A stretch of 64,000 nt of DNA from an uncultured Dehalococcoidia bacterium (GTDB lineage Bacteria; Chloroflexota; Dehalococcoidia; Lucifugimonadales; UBA3495), in NCBI GenBank assembly GCA_958296225.1, contig OY282456.1, positions 2,418,001-2,482,000 of the forward strand, given 5' to 3'. The position numbers and the translations under genes are program-made. Positions within the stretch are counted from its first letter, which is position 1, and every line of letters starts with the position of its first letter. This document shows positions 25,386-33,108 of the stretch, piece by piece. Below the pieces are notes generated by a model. The model saw only the letters and a list, made by a program, of their open reading frames with translations. It did not search any database and was not told the origin of the DNA.

Positions 25386-26771
25386 ATGCGCCGGCCCAGA
25401 ATATTCTACGGCTGGTGGATTGTCGTCGTCAGTCTCATCGCCGACGGCATGAAGCACGGCAGCTTCAACCGGGGTTTCACCGTACTCTACATTCCTATTG
25501 AGGACAGCCTGGGATTCAGCCGGACGATGATGGGGCTGGCCGAGGGCCTGGGCCGGATGATGGGCGGCATCCAGGGGCCGGTTATGGGCTACTGCACCGA
25601 CCGTTTCGGCCCCCGCATTATGCTGGCCTTTGGCGGGCTGATGTCGGGCCTGGGCTTCATCCTGCTGGGTTACACCGGCAGCTACTGGTATTTTCTGGTG
25701 GTGTTCGTCGGCTTTATGTCCGTGGGATTCCGCTCCGGCTACAACAATGCGTCCATTGCCGCCGTCAACAACTGGTTCCGGCGGCGGCGCGGGCTGGCTA
25801 TGTCCGTGGTCAGCATGGGCAACGGGCTGGGCGGCGCTACCGCCCCGCTGGTGGGCCTGCTGATTTTCGCGGTGGGCTGGCGCGACGCCTGCACGGTGTT
25901 GGGCCTCGCCATCCTGGCGGTGGTCATCCCCCTGTCCTGGTTCCTGCGCCGCTCCCCCGAAGAAATGGGCCTGCTGCCCGACGGCGATGCGCCCGAAACC
26001 GCCGCCGACACCACGGCGCAACGCGGCCCGGTTACTCCCCAGCAGCGCCGGCGGATGCAGTTCGGCGAAACCGACTTCACGGCCCGGGAGGCCATGCGTA
26101 CCCCCTCCTACTGGCTCCTGGTCATGGCCACCGCCTTCCGCAACATCGTCCATGCCGGCGCATCCTTCCTGATGGGGCCGTTGATGGTCTGGTTCCTGGA
26201 GGGCGGCGTGCCGGTTGTCGATGCGGAAATGCACCAGCAATTCACCATCATCGCCGCCGGTTTTGTCGGCGCCTTTTCCCTCGCCAATATGGTGTTCAAC
26301 CCGTGCATGGGCTGGCTTGGCGACAAGATTGACCGCCGCAAACTCAGCGCCGTCTGCATGATTTCCGGCGCGGTGGCCCTGGCCTCGCTGCTGACCCAGA
26401 GCGGGCACATCTGGCAGCTGGTGGTTTTCGTGGCGCTGGCGGCCTTCGGCGAAAGCGCCAACCCCCTCAACTGGGCCATTATGGGCGACTTTTTCGGACG
26501 CCGCGCCTACGCCACCCTGCGCGGCTGGCAGCACCTCCCCGACCAGTTCGCGTCAATGTGGACGGCCATGTGGATGGGCGCCATCTACGATGCCACCGGC
26601 AGTTTTTATTGGGCCTTGTTCCCCCTGGTCGCCCTGTACATCTGCGCCGCCGTCGGCTACTGGTTCCTGCCCTTCCCCCGCCTGCCCCAGCGCCTGCAGG
26701 CCCAGCGCGACCGGGAAGCGGGTCGGGATGCGGCCGCCATCGCCGCCGGGGCGGCCGGGCGGGCTGACTGA
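25386..26771 (+). CDS. Major facilitator superfamily transporter
   Basis: A 461-residue, 12-helix transporter. It begins with YGWWIVVVSLIADGM, as in oxalate/formate-antiporter-like and monocarboxylate-porter-like MFS proteins, has MGYCTDRFGPRIML in the loop between helices 2 and 3 (the MFS motif A position), and WFRRRRGLAMSVVSMGNGLGG in the fifth-helix region. A central charged cytoplasmic loop (about residues 195-235) separates the halves. The substrate is probably a small organic anion, but the sequence does not show which. Confidence 0.85.
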   Translation: MRRPRIFYGWWIVVVSLIADGMKHGSFNRGFTVLYIPIEDSLGFSRTMMGLAEGLGRMMGGIQGPVMGYCTDRFGPRIMLAFGGLMSGLGFILLGYTGSYWYFLVVFVGFMSVGFRSGYNNASIAAVNNWFRRRRGLAMSVVSMGNGLGGATAPLVGLLIFAVGWRDACTVLGLAILAVVIPLSWFLRRSPEEMGLLPDGDAPETAADTTAQRGPVTPQQRRRMQFGETDFTAREAMRTPSYWLLVMATAFRNIVHAGASFLMGPLMVWFLEGGVPVVDAEMHQQFTIIAAGFVGAFSLANMVFNPCMGWLGDKIDRRKLSAVCMISGAVALASLLTQSGHIWQLVVFVALAAFGESANPLNWAIMGDFFGRRAYATLRGWQHLPDQFASMWTAMWMGAIYDATGSFYWALFPLVALYICAAVGYWFLPFPRLPQRLQAQRDREAGRDAAAIAAGAAGRAD

Positions 26772-26800
26772 ATGTTCGACCCGGCGTCAGTCGCTCTTTG

Positions 26801-26829
26801 TTGCGAACTTGTGTGCGATTTGATAGAAT
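26801..26829 (+). promoter_or_regulatory. Sigma-70-like promoter upstream of the 26.9-kb genes
   Basis: TTGCGA (26801-26806), 17 bp, TAGAAT (26824-26829), leaving about 40 nt before the ribosome site AGGAGG at 26866. Confidence 0.5.
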
Positions 26830-26878
26830 CCTCCAAAGCGGTGTAGCAACCCTCTTCCCGCCGGTAGGAGGCAGTTCA

Positions 26879-27043
26879 ATGTCGCCCAACTTCATCCAGG
26901 AGCAATTGTCCCGGGCCGGCGTGCGCGCAGTGATATTCCGCGCCGGTTTCCGCCTGTCAAACGAGGTTTGCGATGGATGTGCAAATCAGGGACTCTGCCG
27001 CTCTGCGCCGGGTATCCCCGGCTATGCTGCGCGCTTACCTTGA
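26879..27043 (+). CDS. Possible 54-residue leader protein
   Basis: The ATG at 26879 has the strong site AGGAGG at 26866-26871, seven bases away. The product (MSPNFIQEQLSRAGVRAVIF ...) has no recognised domain, contains three cysteines and overlaps the next gene by 71 bp in another frame. It may be a real small protein or a leader frame that couples translation to the next gene, whose own GAGG site lies inside it. Confidence 0.35.
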   Translation: MSPNFIQEQLSRAGVRAVIFRAGFRLSNEVCDGCANQGLCRSAPGIPGYAARLP

Positions 27044-28112
27044 AGCCCATGGGTGGGTTCACGAACAAACCTGGCGCAACCGGATTCTGGTATGGTCAAA
27101 TACGCATCACGCGCAAGCCCCGGAGATTCTGATGCCGCTGCGGGAGCAGTCCGACGCCTACGCCGTCCGCATTTCCGAGGTGGTGGCCCTGCTCGCCGAT
27201 ATTGAAGGACGTTCCCAGCTTGATGTCTATTACGACCTGATTGGCGCCGGAGCCGACGTCATCCGGCTGCGGCCACTGAACGGCGTCGGGCAATCCGGCT
27301 GGACGCTTGCCGACCGTGTGGATTTTCTGACCCGCGCCCGTGACCTGGTAATGTCGGCGGCCCGCGCCGCGGAGCGTCCTGGCCAGCTAGTGTATCGGGG
27401 GAGGGCCAGCGGTGTGGTTACGGACTACGTGCGCGGAGTCCGGCCCCTGCCGGGATACGAAACCGGGCCGGAACTGACCCTGCATTCTCCGGTTACGGCC
27501 GGTTACGGGGTACAGCTGGACATGGGCGACACCGTCCGGGCGCCCTTCCCGCGTCGCGCCACCATCGCGCTGAACGGGGGGTTGCGTGAGGCCGATAGGA
27601 AGGCGGCGGCGGTGCTGGGCGGGGAGAAAATCTCGGATGTCTTTGCGGAGGCGGCGTCGCCAGGCGTTAGCGCCAATCTTTGCGATGCGGTGGCCGCGCT
27701 GGCGCGCCGGGGGCACGGCATCGGGGTCAGCCTGTCCTGGGCGGCGGTACGGCCCGCCGGTGCGTCCGATGGCGAGTTCGTATTCGCGGAAAGCGCCGCC
27801 GACGTGTTCGCCGCGGGGGCCGAGCTGCTGCGTCAAAACAGCCCCTTTCCCGACGCGCACGTGACCGGTGAAATCGTGCGGCTGGACCGGCAATCCCCGG
27901 CAAAGTTTGACGGCAAAGCGGTGGTGCTTTACCAACTGGACGACCGCCCGGTTGCATTGCAAGTTCAGTTTGATATGGCCGACCGTGATGAAGTGCTGCG
28001 CGCGTTTCGTGATGGTATTGCAATCGGATTGGACGGTGATATTCACCGCGAAGGCCGGCAGTACTTGTTAAAAAACCCACGCAATTTCACGGTGGCTTCA
28101 GGAACGCCATGA
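26973..28112 (+). CDS. Unrecognised 379-residue protein
   Basis: A soluble protein without signal peptide or membrane helices. The N-terminal 110 residues resemble a small alpha/beta domain (LRAYLEAHGWVHEQTWRNRILVWSN). A later ALNGGLREADRKAAAVLGG region and a C-terminal beta-rich domain (VTGEIVRLDRQSPAKFDGKAVVLYQ) are visible. I do not recognise the family. It lies just upstream of a toxin-antitoxin-like pair and a methyltransferase gene, so a role in genome conflict is possible but unproven. The start ATG at 26973 has GAGG seven bases upstream. Confidence 0.65.
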   Translation: MDVQIRDSAALRRVSPAMLRAYLEAHGWVHEQTWRNRILVWSNTHHAQAPEILMPLREQSDAYAVRISEVVALLADIEGRSQLDVYYDLIGAGADVIRLRPLNGVGQSGWTLADRVDFLTRARDLVMSAARAAERPGQLVYRGRASGVVTDYVRGVRPLPGYETGPELTLHSPVTAGYGVQLDMGDTVRAPFPRRATIALNGGLREADRKAAAVLGGEKISDVFAEAASPGVSANLCDAVAALARRGHGIGVSLSWAAVRPAGASDGEFVFAESAADVFAAGAELLRQNSPFPDAHVTGEIVRLDRQSPAKFDGKAVVLYQLDDRPVALQVQFDMADRDEVLRAFRDGIAIGLDGDIHREGRQYLLKNPRNFTVASGTP

Positions 28113-28287
28113 AATTGCTCCACGCCAAAACCGCTCCTTGCGGAGCAACGGCCACCCAGCCTACGGGTTCATCACCTTTGATGACCTTCCGCTATGGCAG
28201 AATCATACTGCGCATCGGTTATACTTGATACTGGCGGGCGGCGGCAACCGGCCGCGCCAACTCGCCGCTCGTCTGTGGAGGATGCGA

Positions 28288-28689
28288 ATGACTGGCGCCG
28301 GGAGATTCAAGACCGGGTGGAAACCTACCGACAAAGAGCTGGAGTACCTGAAAACCCATGATAAGCCGACGATTCCGGTCCAGGAGTTGCCGCTGGACAC
28401 CATCGCCGGCTTCTGCCGCCAGTGGGGTATCAAGGAAATGTACTCCGTGCCTATGGAACTGGAGTTTTTTGAACCCGACGGCCCTTTTGACGGCACGGAA
28501 GTGTCAATGCGCGTCGTGTACCACGATGACGCCGGTATCGGCATGGCGTACTGGGGGATGGGACGACTGCTTGGCGAGGCGATTGGCAAAAAAGCCTACG
28601 TGAAAGAAGTGCCGTCGCCGGAACACGTGGGCTTTGGATGGCGTCAGGAACTGATGCTGGAGCGCAAGATTCCCGTTTATGTTGAATAA
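28288..28689 (+). CDS. Degenerate MNT (MntA-like nucleotidyltransferase) domain protein
   Basis: A 133-residue protein. LDTIAGFCRQWGIKEM matches the first helix and strand of minimal nucleotidyltransferases (usual form FCRRWGIRELALFGS), and the length and downstream HEPN partner fit MntA. However, the catalytic GS motif is replaced by SVPME and the D-x-D pair is absent (TEVSMRV at the corresponding strand). It is therefore unlikely to AMPylate. The ATG at 28288 has TGGAGG six bases upstream; ATG 28282 is an alternative. It overlaps the HepT-like gene by 11 bp. It would act as a binding-only antitoxin, if it acts at all. Confidence 0.55.
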   Translation: MTGAGRFKTGWKPTDKELEYLKTHDKPTIPVQELPLDTIAGFCRQWGIKEMYSVPMELEFFEPDGPFDGTEVSMRVVYHDDAGIGMAYWGMGRLLGEAIGKKAYVKEVPSPEHVGFGWRQELMLERKIPVYVE

Positions 28690-29020
28690 CGCAGCAGAAC
28701 CGCACGCCGGGCAATTGTCCGCCATAGTGGAGCGTGCGGCGGCCGAATTGACAGTTTTGGGCAGTCTGGAAGAATCGGATTTGGCAGATACGCGCGTACT
28801 GTACATCGCCACCTACGCGTTAATTCGCATCGGCAACACCATAGCCAAACATTCCAGGCAACTGGAACTGGCCTACCCGGAATATCGCTGGGTTTTCTGG
28901 GTAGATTTGCGAAATGAACTGGCCCACGAAGAGGTTATTAATGTCGCACGGGTCTGGCATACTCTATCGCAGGGGTTGCCCAACCTCATCCAATCCATCA
29001 CCGGCCAACCACTGCCTTGA
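28679..29020 (+). CDS. HepT-like HEPN RNase toxin (DUF86)
   Basis: A 113-residue all-helical HEPN protein. YPEYRWVFWVDLRNELAHEEV carries the RNase motif R-x4-H (R78, H83). In HepT toxins this motif is RX4HXY, and the tyrosine is AMPylated by MntA to neutralise the toxin; here the position is Glu85. This loss matches the loss of catalytic residues in the upstream MNT-like protein. It overlaps the upstream gene by 11 bp and the downstream methyltransferase gene by 4 bp, so all three are probably cotranscribed. Confidence 0.75.
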   Translation: MLNNAAEPHAGQLSAIVERAAAELTVLGSLEESDLADTRVLYIATYALIRIGNTIAKHSRQLELAYPEYRWVFWVDLRNELAHEEVINVARVWHTLSQGLPNLIQSITGQPLP

Positions 29021-30342
29021 CGCCAGCCGCCACCACCCACAACCGCCTGGCCGCCCTCCTCGCCGGCGACCTGTCCTTTCACGCCCCGGCGCGGGACGCC
29101 CACCCGTTGCACGCCCTGCATCCCTTCGCTGCCCGGTTCCCCCACGGTTTGGCCGGCTACTTCATCAACGCCCTCACCCAACCCGGCGCTACGGTGCTCG
29201 ACCCTATGTGCGGCTCCGGCATCACCCTGCTGGAGGGCTGGCTGGCCGGCCGCTCCGTCGTCGGAGTTGACCTTGACCCGCTGGCCCGACGCCAGAGCGC
29301 CGCCCGCACTACCGCCCTCGACCCCCAGGCCGTCCGCGATGCCGGCCGTGCCGCTCTCCAACGCGCCGCCGACCTCTACGCCGCCAGCAGCAGCTCAACC
29401 GACCCCCTCTCCGCCGTCCGCGACGATATGGATGCCGCCACCCAAGACTTCCTGGATTACTGGTTCTTTACCGAAACCCAGCAGGAACTGGCGGCCCTGA
29501 TTCTAGCCATCCGCGCCGAACCCGATGCCGGCCTGCGGAACCTGCTGGAGGTTATTTTCTCCGCCACCATCGTCACCAAATCCGGCGGCGTTTCCCGGGC
29601 CCGCGATTTGGCCCACACCCGCCCCCATCGCGTCGCGGACAAAGTGCCCCGCAGCCCCCGGCGGCTCTTCGCCACCCTGCTGGAGCGCGCCGCCGCCGCC
29701 TACGCCGGCATCGACGCGGACGCCGTGGGCCGCAGCCGCGTCATCGCCGGCGACGCCCGCATACTGCCCGTCCCGTCCGCCAGCGTGGACGGCATCGTAA
29801 CGTCGCCCCCCTACGCCAACGCTCTGGACTATATGCGCGCCCACAAGTTTTCCCTGGCCTGGCTGGGCGACCCCATCCCCAGCCTCTCCCGCCTGCGCGC
29901 GCAATACATCGGCGCCGAGCGGCTGCGCAGCCGGCCGACGGATGCCGGCGCGCTGCCCCCGTCCGTCCAATCCGTGGTTGACCGGCTGGCCGACCAGGAC
30001 GCTGCCAAATCCCGCATCCTGCATCGCTACTTCTGCGACCTGGCGGCGGCCATCGGGGAGATGGCGCGGGCGCTGCGGCCCGGCGCCGCCGCCGTCATCG
30101 TGGTTGGCCCCTCCACTATGCGGGGCGTCCTGATACCCACCCACGATTGCCTCGCCGCCATCGCCGCCCAGGCCGGTCTCGACGTAGTGGCGGTAGCGCC
30201 GCGCCACCTTGACCGCGACCGTCGCATGATGCCCGCCCGCAACGGCCGCCCCGCCGGGCCCGCGGCCGGCCCCGACCGCGCCGTTACGGGTATCGAGCGC
30301 CGGATGCACACCGAATACATCATCGGCGCGGTAAAGCCCTGA
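29017..30342 (+). CDS. DNA-methyltransferase-like protein with SPPY motif
   Basis: A 441-residue protein with an AdoMet-binding motif VLDPMCGSGITLLEGWLAG (around residue 62) and a later amino-methyltransferase motif TSPPYANALDYMRAHKF (around residue 263). Motif I before SPPY is the gamma/THUMP-like order, as in some DNA N4/N6 methylases and RNA methylases. It starts with TTG overlapping the previous TGA. Between the motifs is a helical insert of about 150 residues that may recognise the target. No restriction enzyme gene is adjacent. It could belong to a solitary modification or defence function coupled to the HEPN pair. Confidence 0.7.
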   Translation: MTPAATTHNRLAALLAGDLSFHAPARDAHPLHALHPFAARFPHGLAGYFINALTQPGATVLDPMCGSGITLLEGWLAGRSVVGVDLDPLARRQSAARTTALDPQAVRDAGRAALQRAADLYAASSSSTDPLSAVRDDMDAATQDFLDYWFFTETQQELAALILAIRAEPDAGLRNLLEVIFSATIVTKSGGVSRARDLAHTRPHRVADKVPRSPRRLFATLLERAAAAYAGIDADAVGRSRVIAGDARILPVPSASVDGIVTSPPYANALDYMRAHKFSLAWLGDPIPSLSRLRAQYIGAERLRSRPTDAGALPPSVQSVVDRLADQDAAKSRILHRYFCDLAAAIGEMARALRPGAAAVIVVGPSTMRGVLIPTHDCLAAIAAQAGLDVVAVAPRHLDRDRRMMPARNGRPAGPAAGPDRAVTGIERRMHTEYIIGAVKP

Positions 30343-30666
30343 CCAGCCGGCGGCGTACCCGGAAATCCAGCGCCCAACGGCAGCCCGGATTATCCCGGAA
30401 TCGCTATCTACCAGATGTTGATATTGGCCCTTCCCGGCCATTTGACCGCCCGCCGCTGCCAGCCCCCGGCCGGTGGGCCCCTTTCCGGCGTCGCCCGTCA
30501 AAACCGGCGGCGGTACGATTGAGTTGCATCCGTTTTTTCAAACTATGGATTGAATTAATCTCTTTTCAAATATGCGACGGAACAATGTTTCTGCATAACC
30601 GCCTTGCGGCGCCCCGAACCGGGCTTCTACCATATAGTCAGTTCACTTTGGGGAGACTGACTGACT
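30343..30666. other. Intergenic region before dnaA
   Basis: About 324 bp. The part 30528-30600 is clearly AT-richer than its surroundings. One DnaA-box-like nonamer with a single mismatch lies on the minus strand (TTATGCAGA, 30598-30590). No cluster of DnaA boxes is seen, so this is not a convincing chromosomal origin. A possible -10 element TATAGT is at 30633-30638. Confidence 0.4.
30636..30662 (+). promoter_or_regulatory. Hairpin with the dnaA ribosome site in its loop
   Basis: AGTCAGT (30636-30642) and ACTGACT (30656-30662) form a 7-bp stem around TCACTTTGGGGAG, which contains the GGGGAG ribosome site of dnaA. It could control translation start. Confidence 0.4.
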
Positions 30667-32100
30667 ATGCCGGACCTTTCCAACCCCGCATCCGTCTGGC
30701 AGGCCGTTCTGGGCCGGCTGCAACTGGAAATGCCAAAAGAGCATTTCAACACTTTCCTCCGTCCCTGCGTCGGACACGATTGGGATGATGGCGGCCTGGT
30801 GGTGGCGGCGGCCAGCTCTTTCGCCGTATCCTGGCTGGAACTGCCGCTGCATCTGGCCATGGCGCAGGAAGCCTTGACCCGAACCCTGGGGCGGGAGGCC
30901 GTCCTTCGTTACCGGGCCATGCCGGCCGTGGCGCAGCCCGCGCCGGAGGACGCTGACCGGGCCGGCGTCCACGCCGCCAGCGCCGCGCCGCCGGCCGCCC
31001 GCGCCCCAATTCCTGACGACTATGACCTGGGCCGGCATAACGCCGCGGCCGGCGGCTACGAATGGGCCGCCGTCAACTCGGCCACCTGCAACCCCCGCTA
31101 CACTTTTGACAACTTTGTGGTGGGCGTCAGCAACCAGTTGGCCTATCATGCCGCGCGTTCCGTCGTAGCCGACGACGATGCCCCGGCCGGCTACAACCCG
31201 CTGGCGCTGTACTCCGGCTCCGGCATGGGCAAAACCCACCTGCTCCACGCCATGGGCAACCGGGCGCTGGCGTTGCGCCGTTCCGTCCTCTACGTAACCT
31301 CCGAGCAGTTCACCAACGAATTCGTATCCGCCATCAACCGCCGCGCCATGCGCGAGTTCCGGGACCGTTATCGCAGCCTGGACCTGCTGCTGCTCGACGA
31401 CGTGCAGTTTTTCGTTGGCAAGGAGCAGACCCAGGAAAGCCTGTTCCACACCTTCAACGACCTGCACCAGGCCGGCGCCCAGATTGTGCTGACCAGCGAC
31501 CGCCCGCCCCAGACCATCGCCCCGCTGGAAGACCGCCTCCGTTCCCGTTTCCAATGGGGCCTGATGGCCGACATCCAGCCGCCCTCGCTGGAAACCCGCC
31601 TCGCCATACTCCACGCCTGGGCTGACGACCGCAGCGTAAAGGTGTCTGCTGCGGTTCTGGAGCTCATCGCGCACCGGGCCAAGCATAATGTCCGTCAGCT
31701 GCAGGGCGCGTTCAACCGGGTGATGGCAATGTCCCAACTGATGAACGTCCCCCTGACCCCGGAACACGTTGAGCAGCAGCTGAACGCCGTCATTGGCCCC
31801 GACCCCCGCCGCGACCTCACCCCCGAAGACGTGCTGCAGCAGGTAGCCCGCCACTACCGCATCGCCGGGGAGCAAATCCTGGGCCGCAGCCGCACCGCCG
31901 CCGTCGCCCAGGCCCGGCAGGTGATAATGTACCTGCTCCTGGACGAACTGGGACTGACGCCCACCGGCGTGGGCCGGTTCCTGTCCGGGCGCAACCACAG
32001 CACCGTCATCCACGGCGCCGGCAAAATCCGCGCCGCCATTGCCGACGACGAGCGGCTCCGCCGGTTAGTCAACAGCATCAAGGCCGCCCTGTTCGCCTGA
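30667..32100 (+). CDS. dnaA: Chromosomal replication initiator DnaA
   Basis: A 477-residue AAA+ protein. Domain I begins VWQAVLGRLQLEMPKEHFNTFL. Domain II is a proline/alanine-rich linker. Domain III has Walker A YSGSGMGKTHLLHA (near residue 183), Walker B LLLLDDVQFF and sensor QIVLTSDRPP. The domain IV DNA-binding signature is GVGRFLSGRNHSTVIH. It binds DnaA boxes and opens the origin. Neither dnaN, recF, rpmH nor gyrB is adjacent; small membrane-protein genes follow. It may be the single relocated dnaA or a second copy, as some Chloroflexota have; the domain IV signature is slightly unusual (usually GRDHSTV). Confidence 0.93.
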   Translation: MPDLSNPASVWQAVLGRLQLEMPKEHFNTFLRPCVGHDWDDGGLVVAAASSFAVSWLELPLHLAMAQEALTRTLGREAVLRYRAMPAVAQPAPEDADRAGVHAASAAPPAARAPIPDDYDLGRHNAAAGGYEWAAVNSATCNPRYTFDNFVVGVSNQLAYHAARSVVADDDAPAGYNPLALYSGSGMGKTHLLHAMGNRALALRRSVLYVTSEQFTNEFVSAINRRAMREFRDRYRSLDLLLLDDVQFFVGKEQTQESLFHTFNDLHQAGAQIVLTSDRPPQTIAPLEDRLRSRFQWGLMADIQPPSLETRLAILHAWADDRSVKVSAAVLELIAHRAKHNVRQLQGAFNRVMAMSQLMNVPLTPEHVEQQLNAVIGPDPRRDLTPEDVLQQVARHYRIAGEQILGRSRTAAVAQARQVIMYLLLDELGLTPTGVGRFLSGRNHSTVIHGAGKIRAAIADDERLRRLVNSIKAALFA

Positions 32101-32194
32101 CTTCCCGGCGCGTAGTATGATGGGTACATAGGAACAAATGCTAATCGCCCGCCCAACTGCCCCATACCCATCACCTTGACCGGAGCCGCTCCTG

Positions 32195-32485
32195 ATGGAC
32201 TCAACAACCCGTGTTCTGGCAATTACGGCGGTAATCGGCACTATGCTGACCCTGCTAACCATAATTGGCGGCGGCTGGTACGCCCTGGCCGAACTCAAGG
32301 CCAGCAACGCCCGCCTGGCCGACCGGATAGAGCATCTAGATGACCGGATAGAACAGCTGGCGGATACGGTTGAGCGCAATCACCGTGAATTGCAACATTC
32401 TTTGGGCAATCACCATCACAACGAAACTGGCGATGCCGTCTTCACCGTTGGGACTTCGGCGCATCGCGCCAGTACCCGGCGCTGA
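32195..32485 (+). CDS. Small membrane/coiled-coil protein, paralog A
   Basis: A 96-residue protein with one N-terminal membrane helix (VLAITAVIGTMLTLLTIIGGGWYAL), a coiled coil (RLADRIEHLDDRIEQLADTV) and a conserved His-rich end (RELQHSLGNHHHNETGDAVF). It is followed by two relatives. The last 12 residues differ from paralog B, perhaps through a late frame change. Function unknown; the outer part may oligomerise. The ATG at 32195 has no strong ribosome site. Confidence 0.6.
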   Translation: MDSTTRVLAITAVIGTMLTLLTIIGGGWYALAELKASNARLADRIEHLDDRIEQLADTVERNHRELQHSLGNHHHNETGDAVFTVGTSAHRASTRR

Positions 32486-32593
32486 AGTACGGCGCCCTCA
32501 GCGTTGCCGACCGGCGCCGCCAACCGTCAATCTGCCTAGCAAGGCCCCACCATGCTATTATGGTAGCCCGCGCTTGATTGGAGGATACACACT

Positions 32594-32863
32594 ATGGACC
32601 CAAACCGTGTTCTGGCAATTACGGCGGTAATCGGCATTATGCTGACGCTGCTAACCATAGTTGGCGGCGGCGGGTACGCCCTGGCCGAACTTAAGGCCAG
32701 CGACACCCGCCTGGCCGACCGGATAGAACATCTAGACGACCGGATAGAGCAGCTGGCGGACACCGTTGAGCGCAATCATCACGAGTTGCAGCATTCGCTG
32801 GGCAATCACTATCACAACGAAAACGGCGATGCCGTCTTCACCGTCCCGCCGGGCACGCAGTGA
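32594..32863 (+). CDS. Small membrane/coiled-coil protein, paralog B
   Basis: An 89-residue protein nearly identical to paralog A in its membrane helix, coiled coil and ELQHSLGNHYHNENGDAVF tail, and probably the intact prototype. TTGGAGG lies upstream of the ATG at 32594. Its TGA overlaps the GTG of paralog C by 4 bp, indicating coupled translation. Confidence 0.65.
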   Translation: MDPNRVLAITAVIGIMLTLLTIVGGGGYALAELKASDTRLADRIEHLDDRIEQLADTVERNHHELQHSLGNHYHNENGDAVFTVPPGTQ

Positions 32864-33054
32864 CCGCTGCGCCAGGCCCTGGCGGCATCAAGTCCCCCCA
32901 AATAGAGCACTTGGATGCCCGCCTGTCCAGCCAAATAGAACAGCTGGCGGACACCGTTGAGCGCAATCACCGTGAATTGCAACATTCTTTGGGCAATCAC
33001 TATCACAACGAAGCCGGCGATGCCGTTTTCACCGCCCCGCCGGGCGCCGAGTGA
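32860..33054 (+). CDS. Small coiled-coil protein, paralog C, lacking the membrane helix
   Basis: A 64-residue protein sharing the second half of paralogs A and B (QIEQLADTVERNHRELQHSL and GNHYHNEAGDAVFT) but with an unrelated 15-residue start instead of the membrane helix. It begins with GTG overlapping the preceding stop. It is either a decayed duplicate or a soluble partner able to join the coiled coil of the membrane paralogs. Confidence 0.5.
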   Translation: MTAAPGPGGIKSPQIEHLDARLSSQIEQLADTVERNHRELQHSLGNHYHNEAGDAVFTAPPGAE

Positions 33055-33108
33055 CTGCGTTCCGCCGGCGCCGCAACCCGCCGTAGCTAACACCTTGCCG
33101 GAGAAAGC

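Noticed and set aside
25020..26534. A 504-codon minus-strand frame across the MFS gene
   Set aside because: Repetitive His/Gln/Gly composition, no start signal, and fully explained by the conserved MFS protein on the plus strand.
30528..30600. AT-rich segment before dnaA as the chromosomal origin
   Set aside because: Only one nonamer with a mismatch was found instead of a cluster of DnaA boxes, and dnaN is absent. Evidence too weak.
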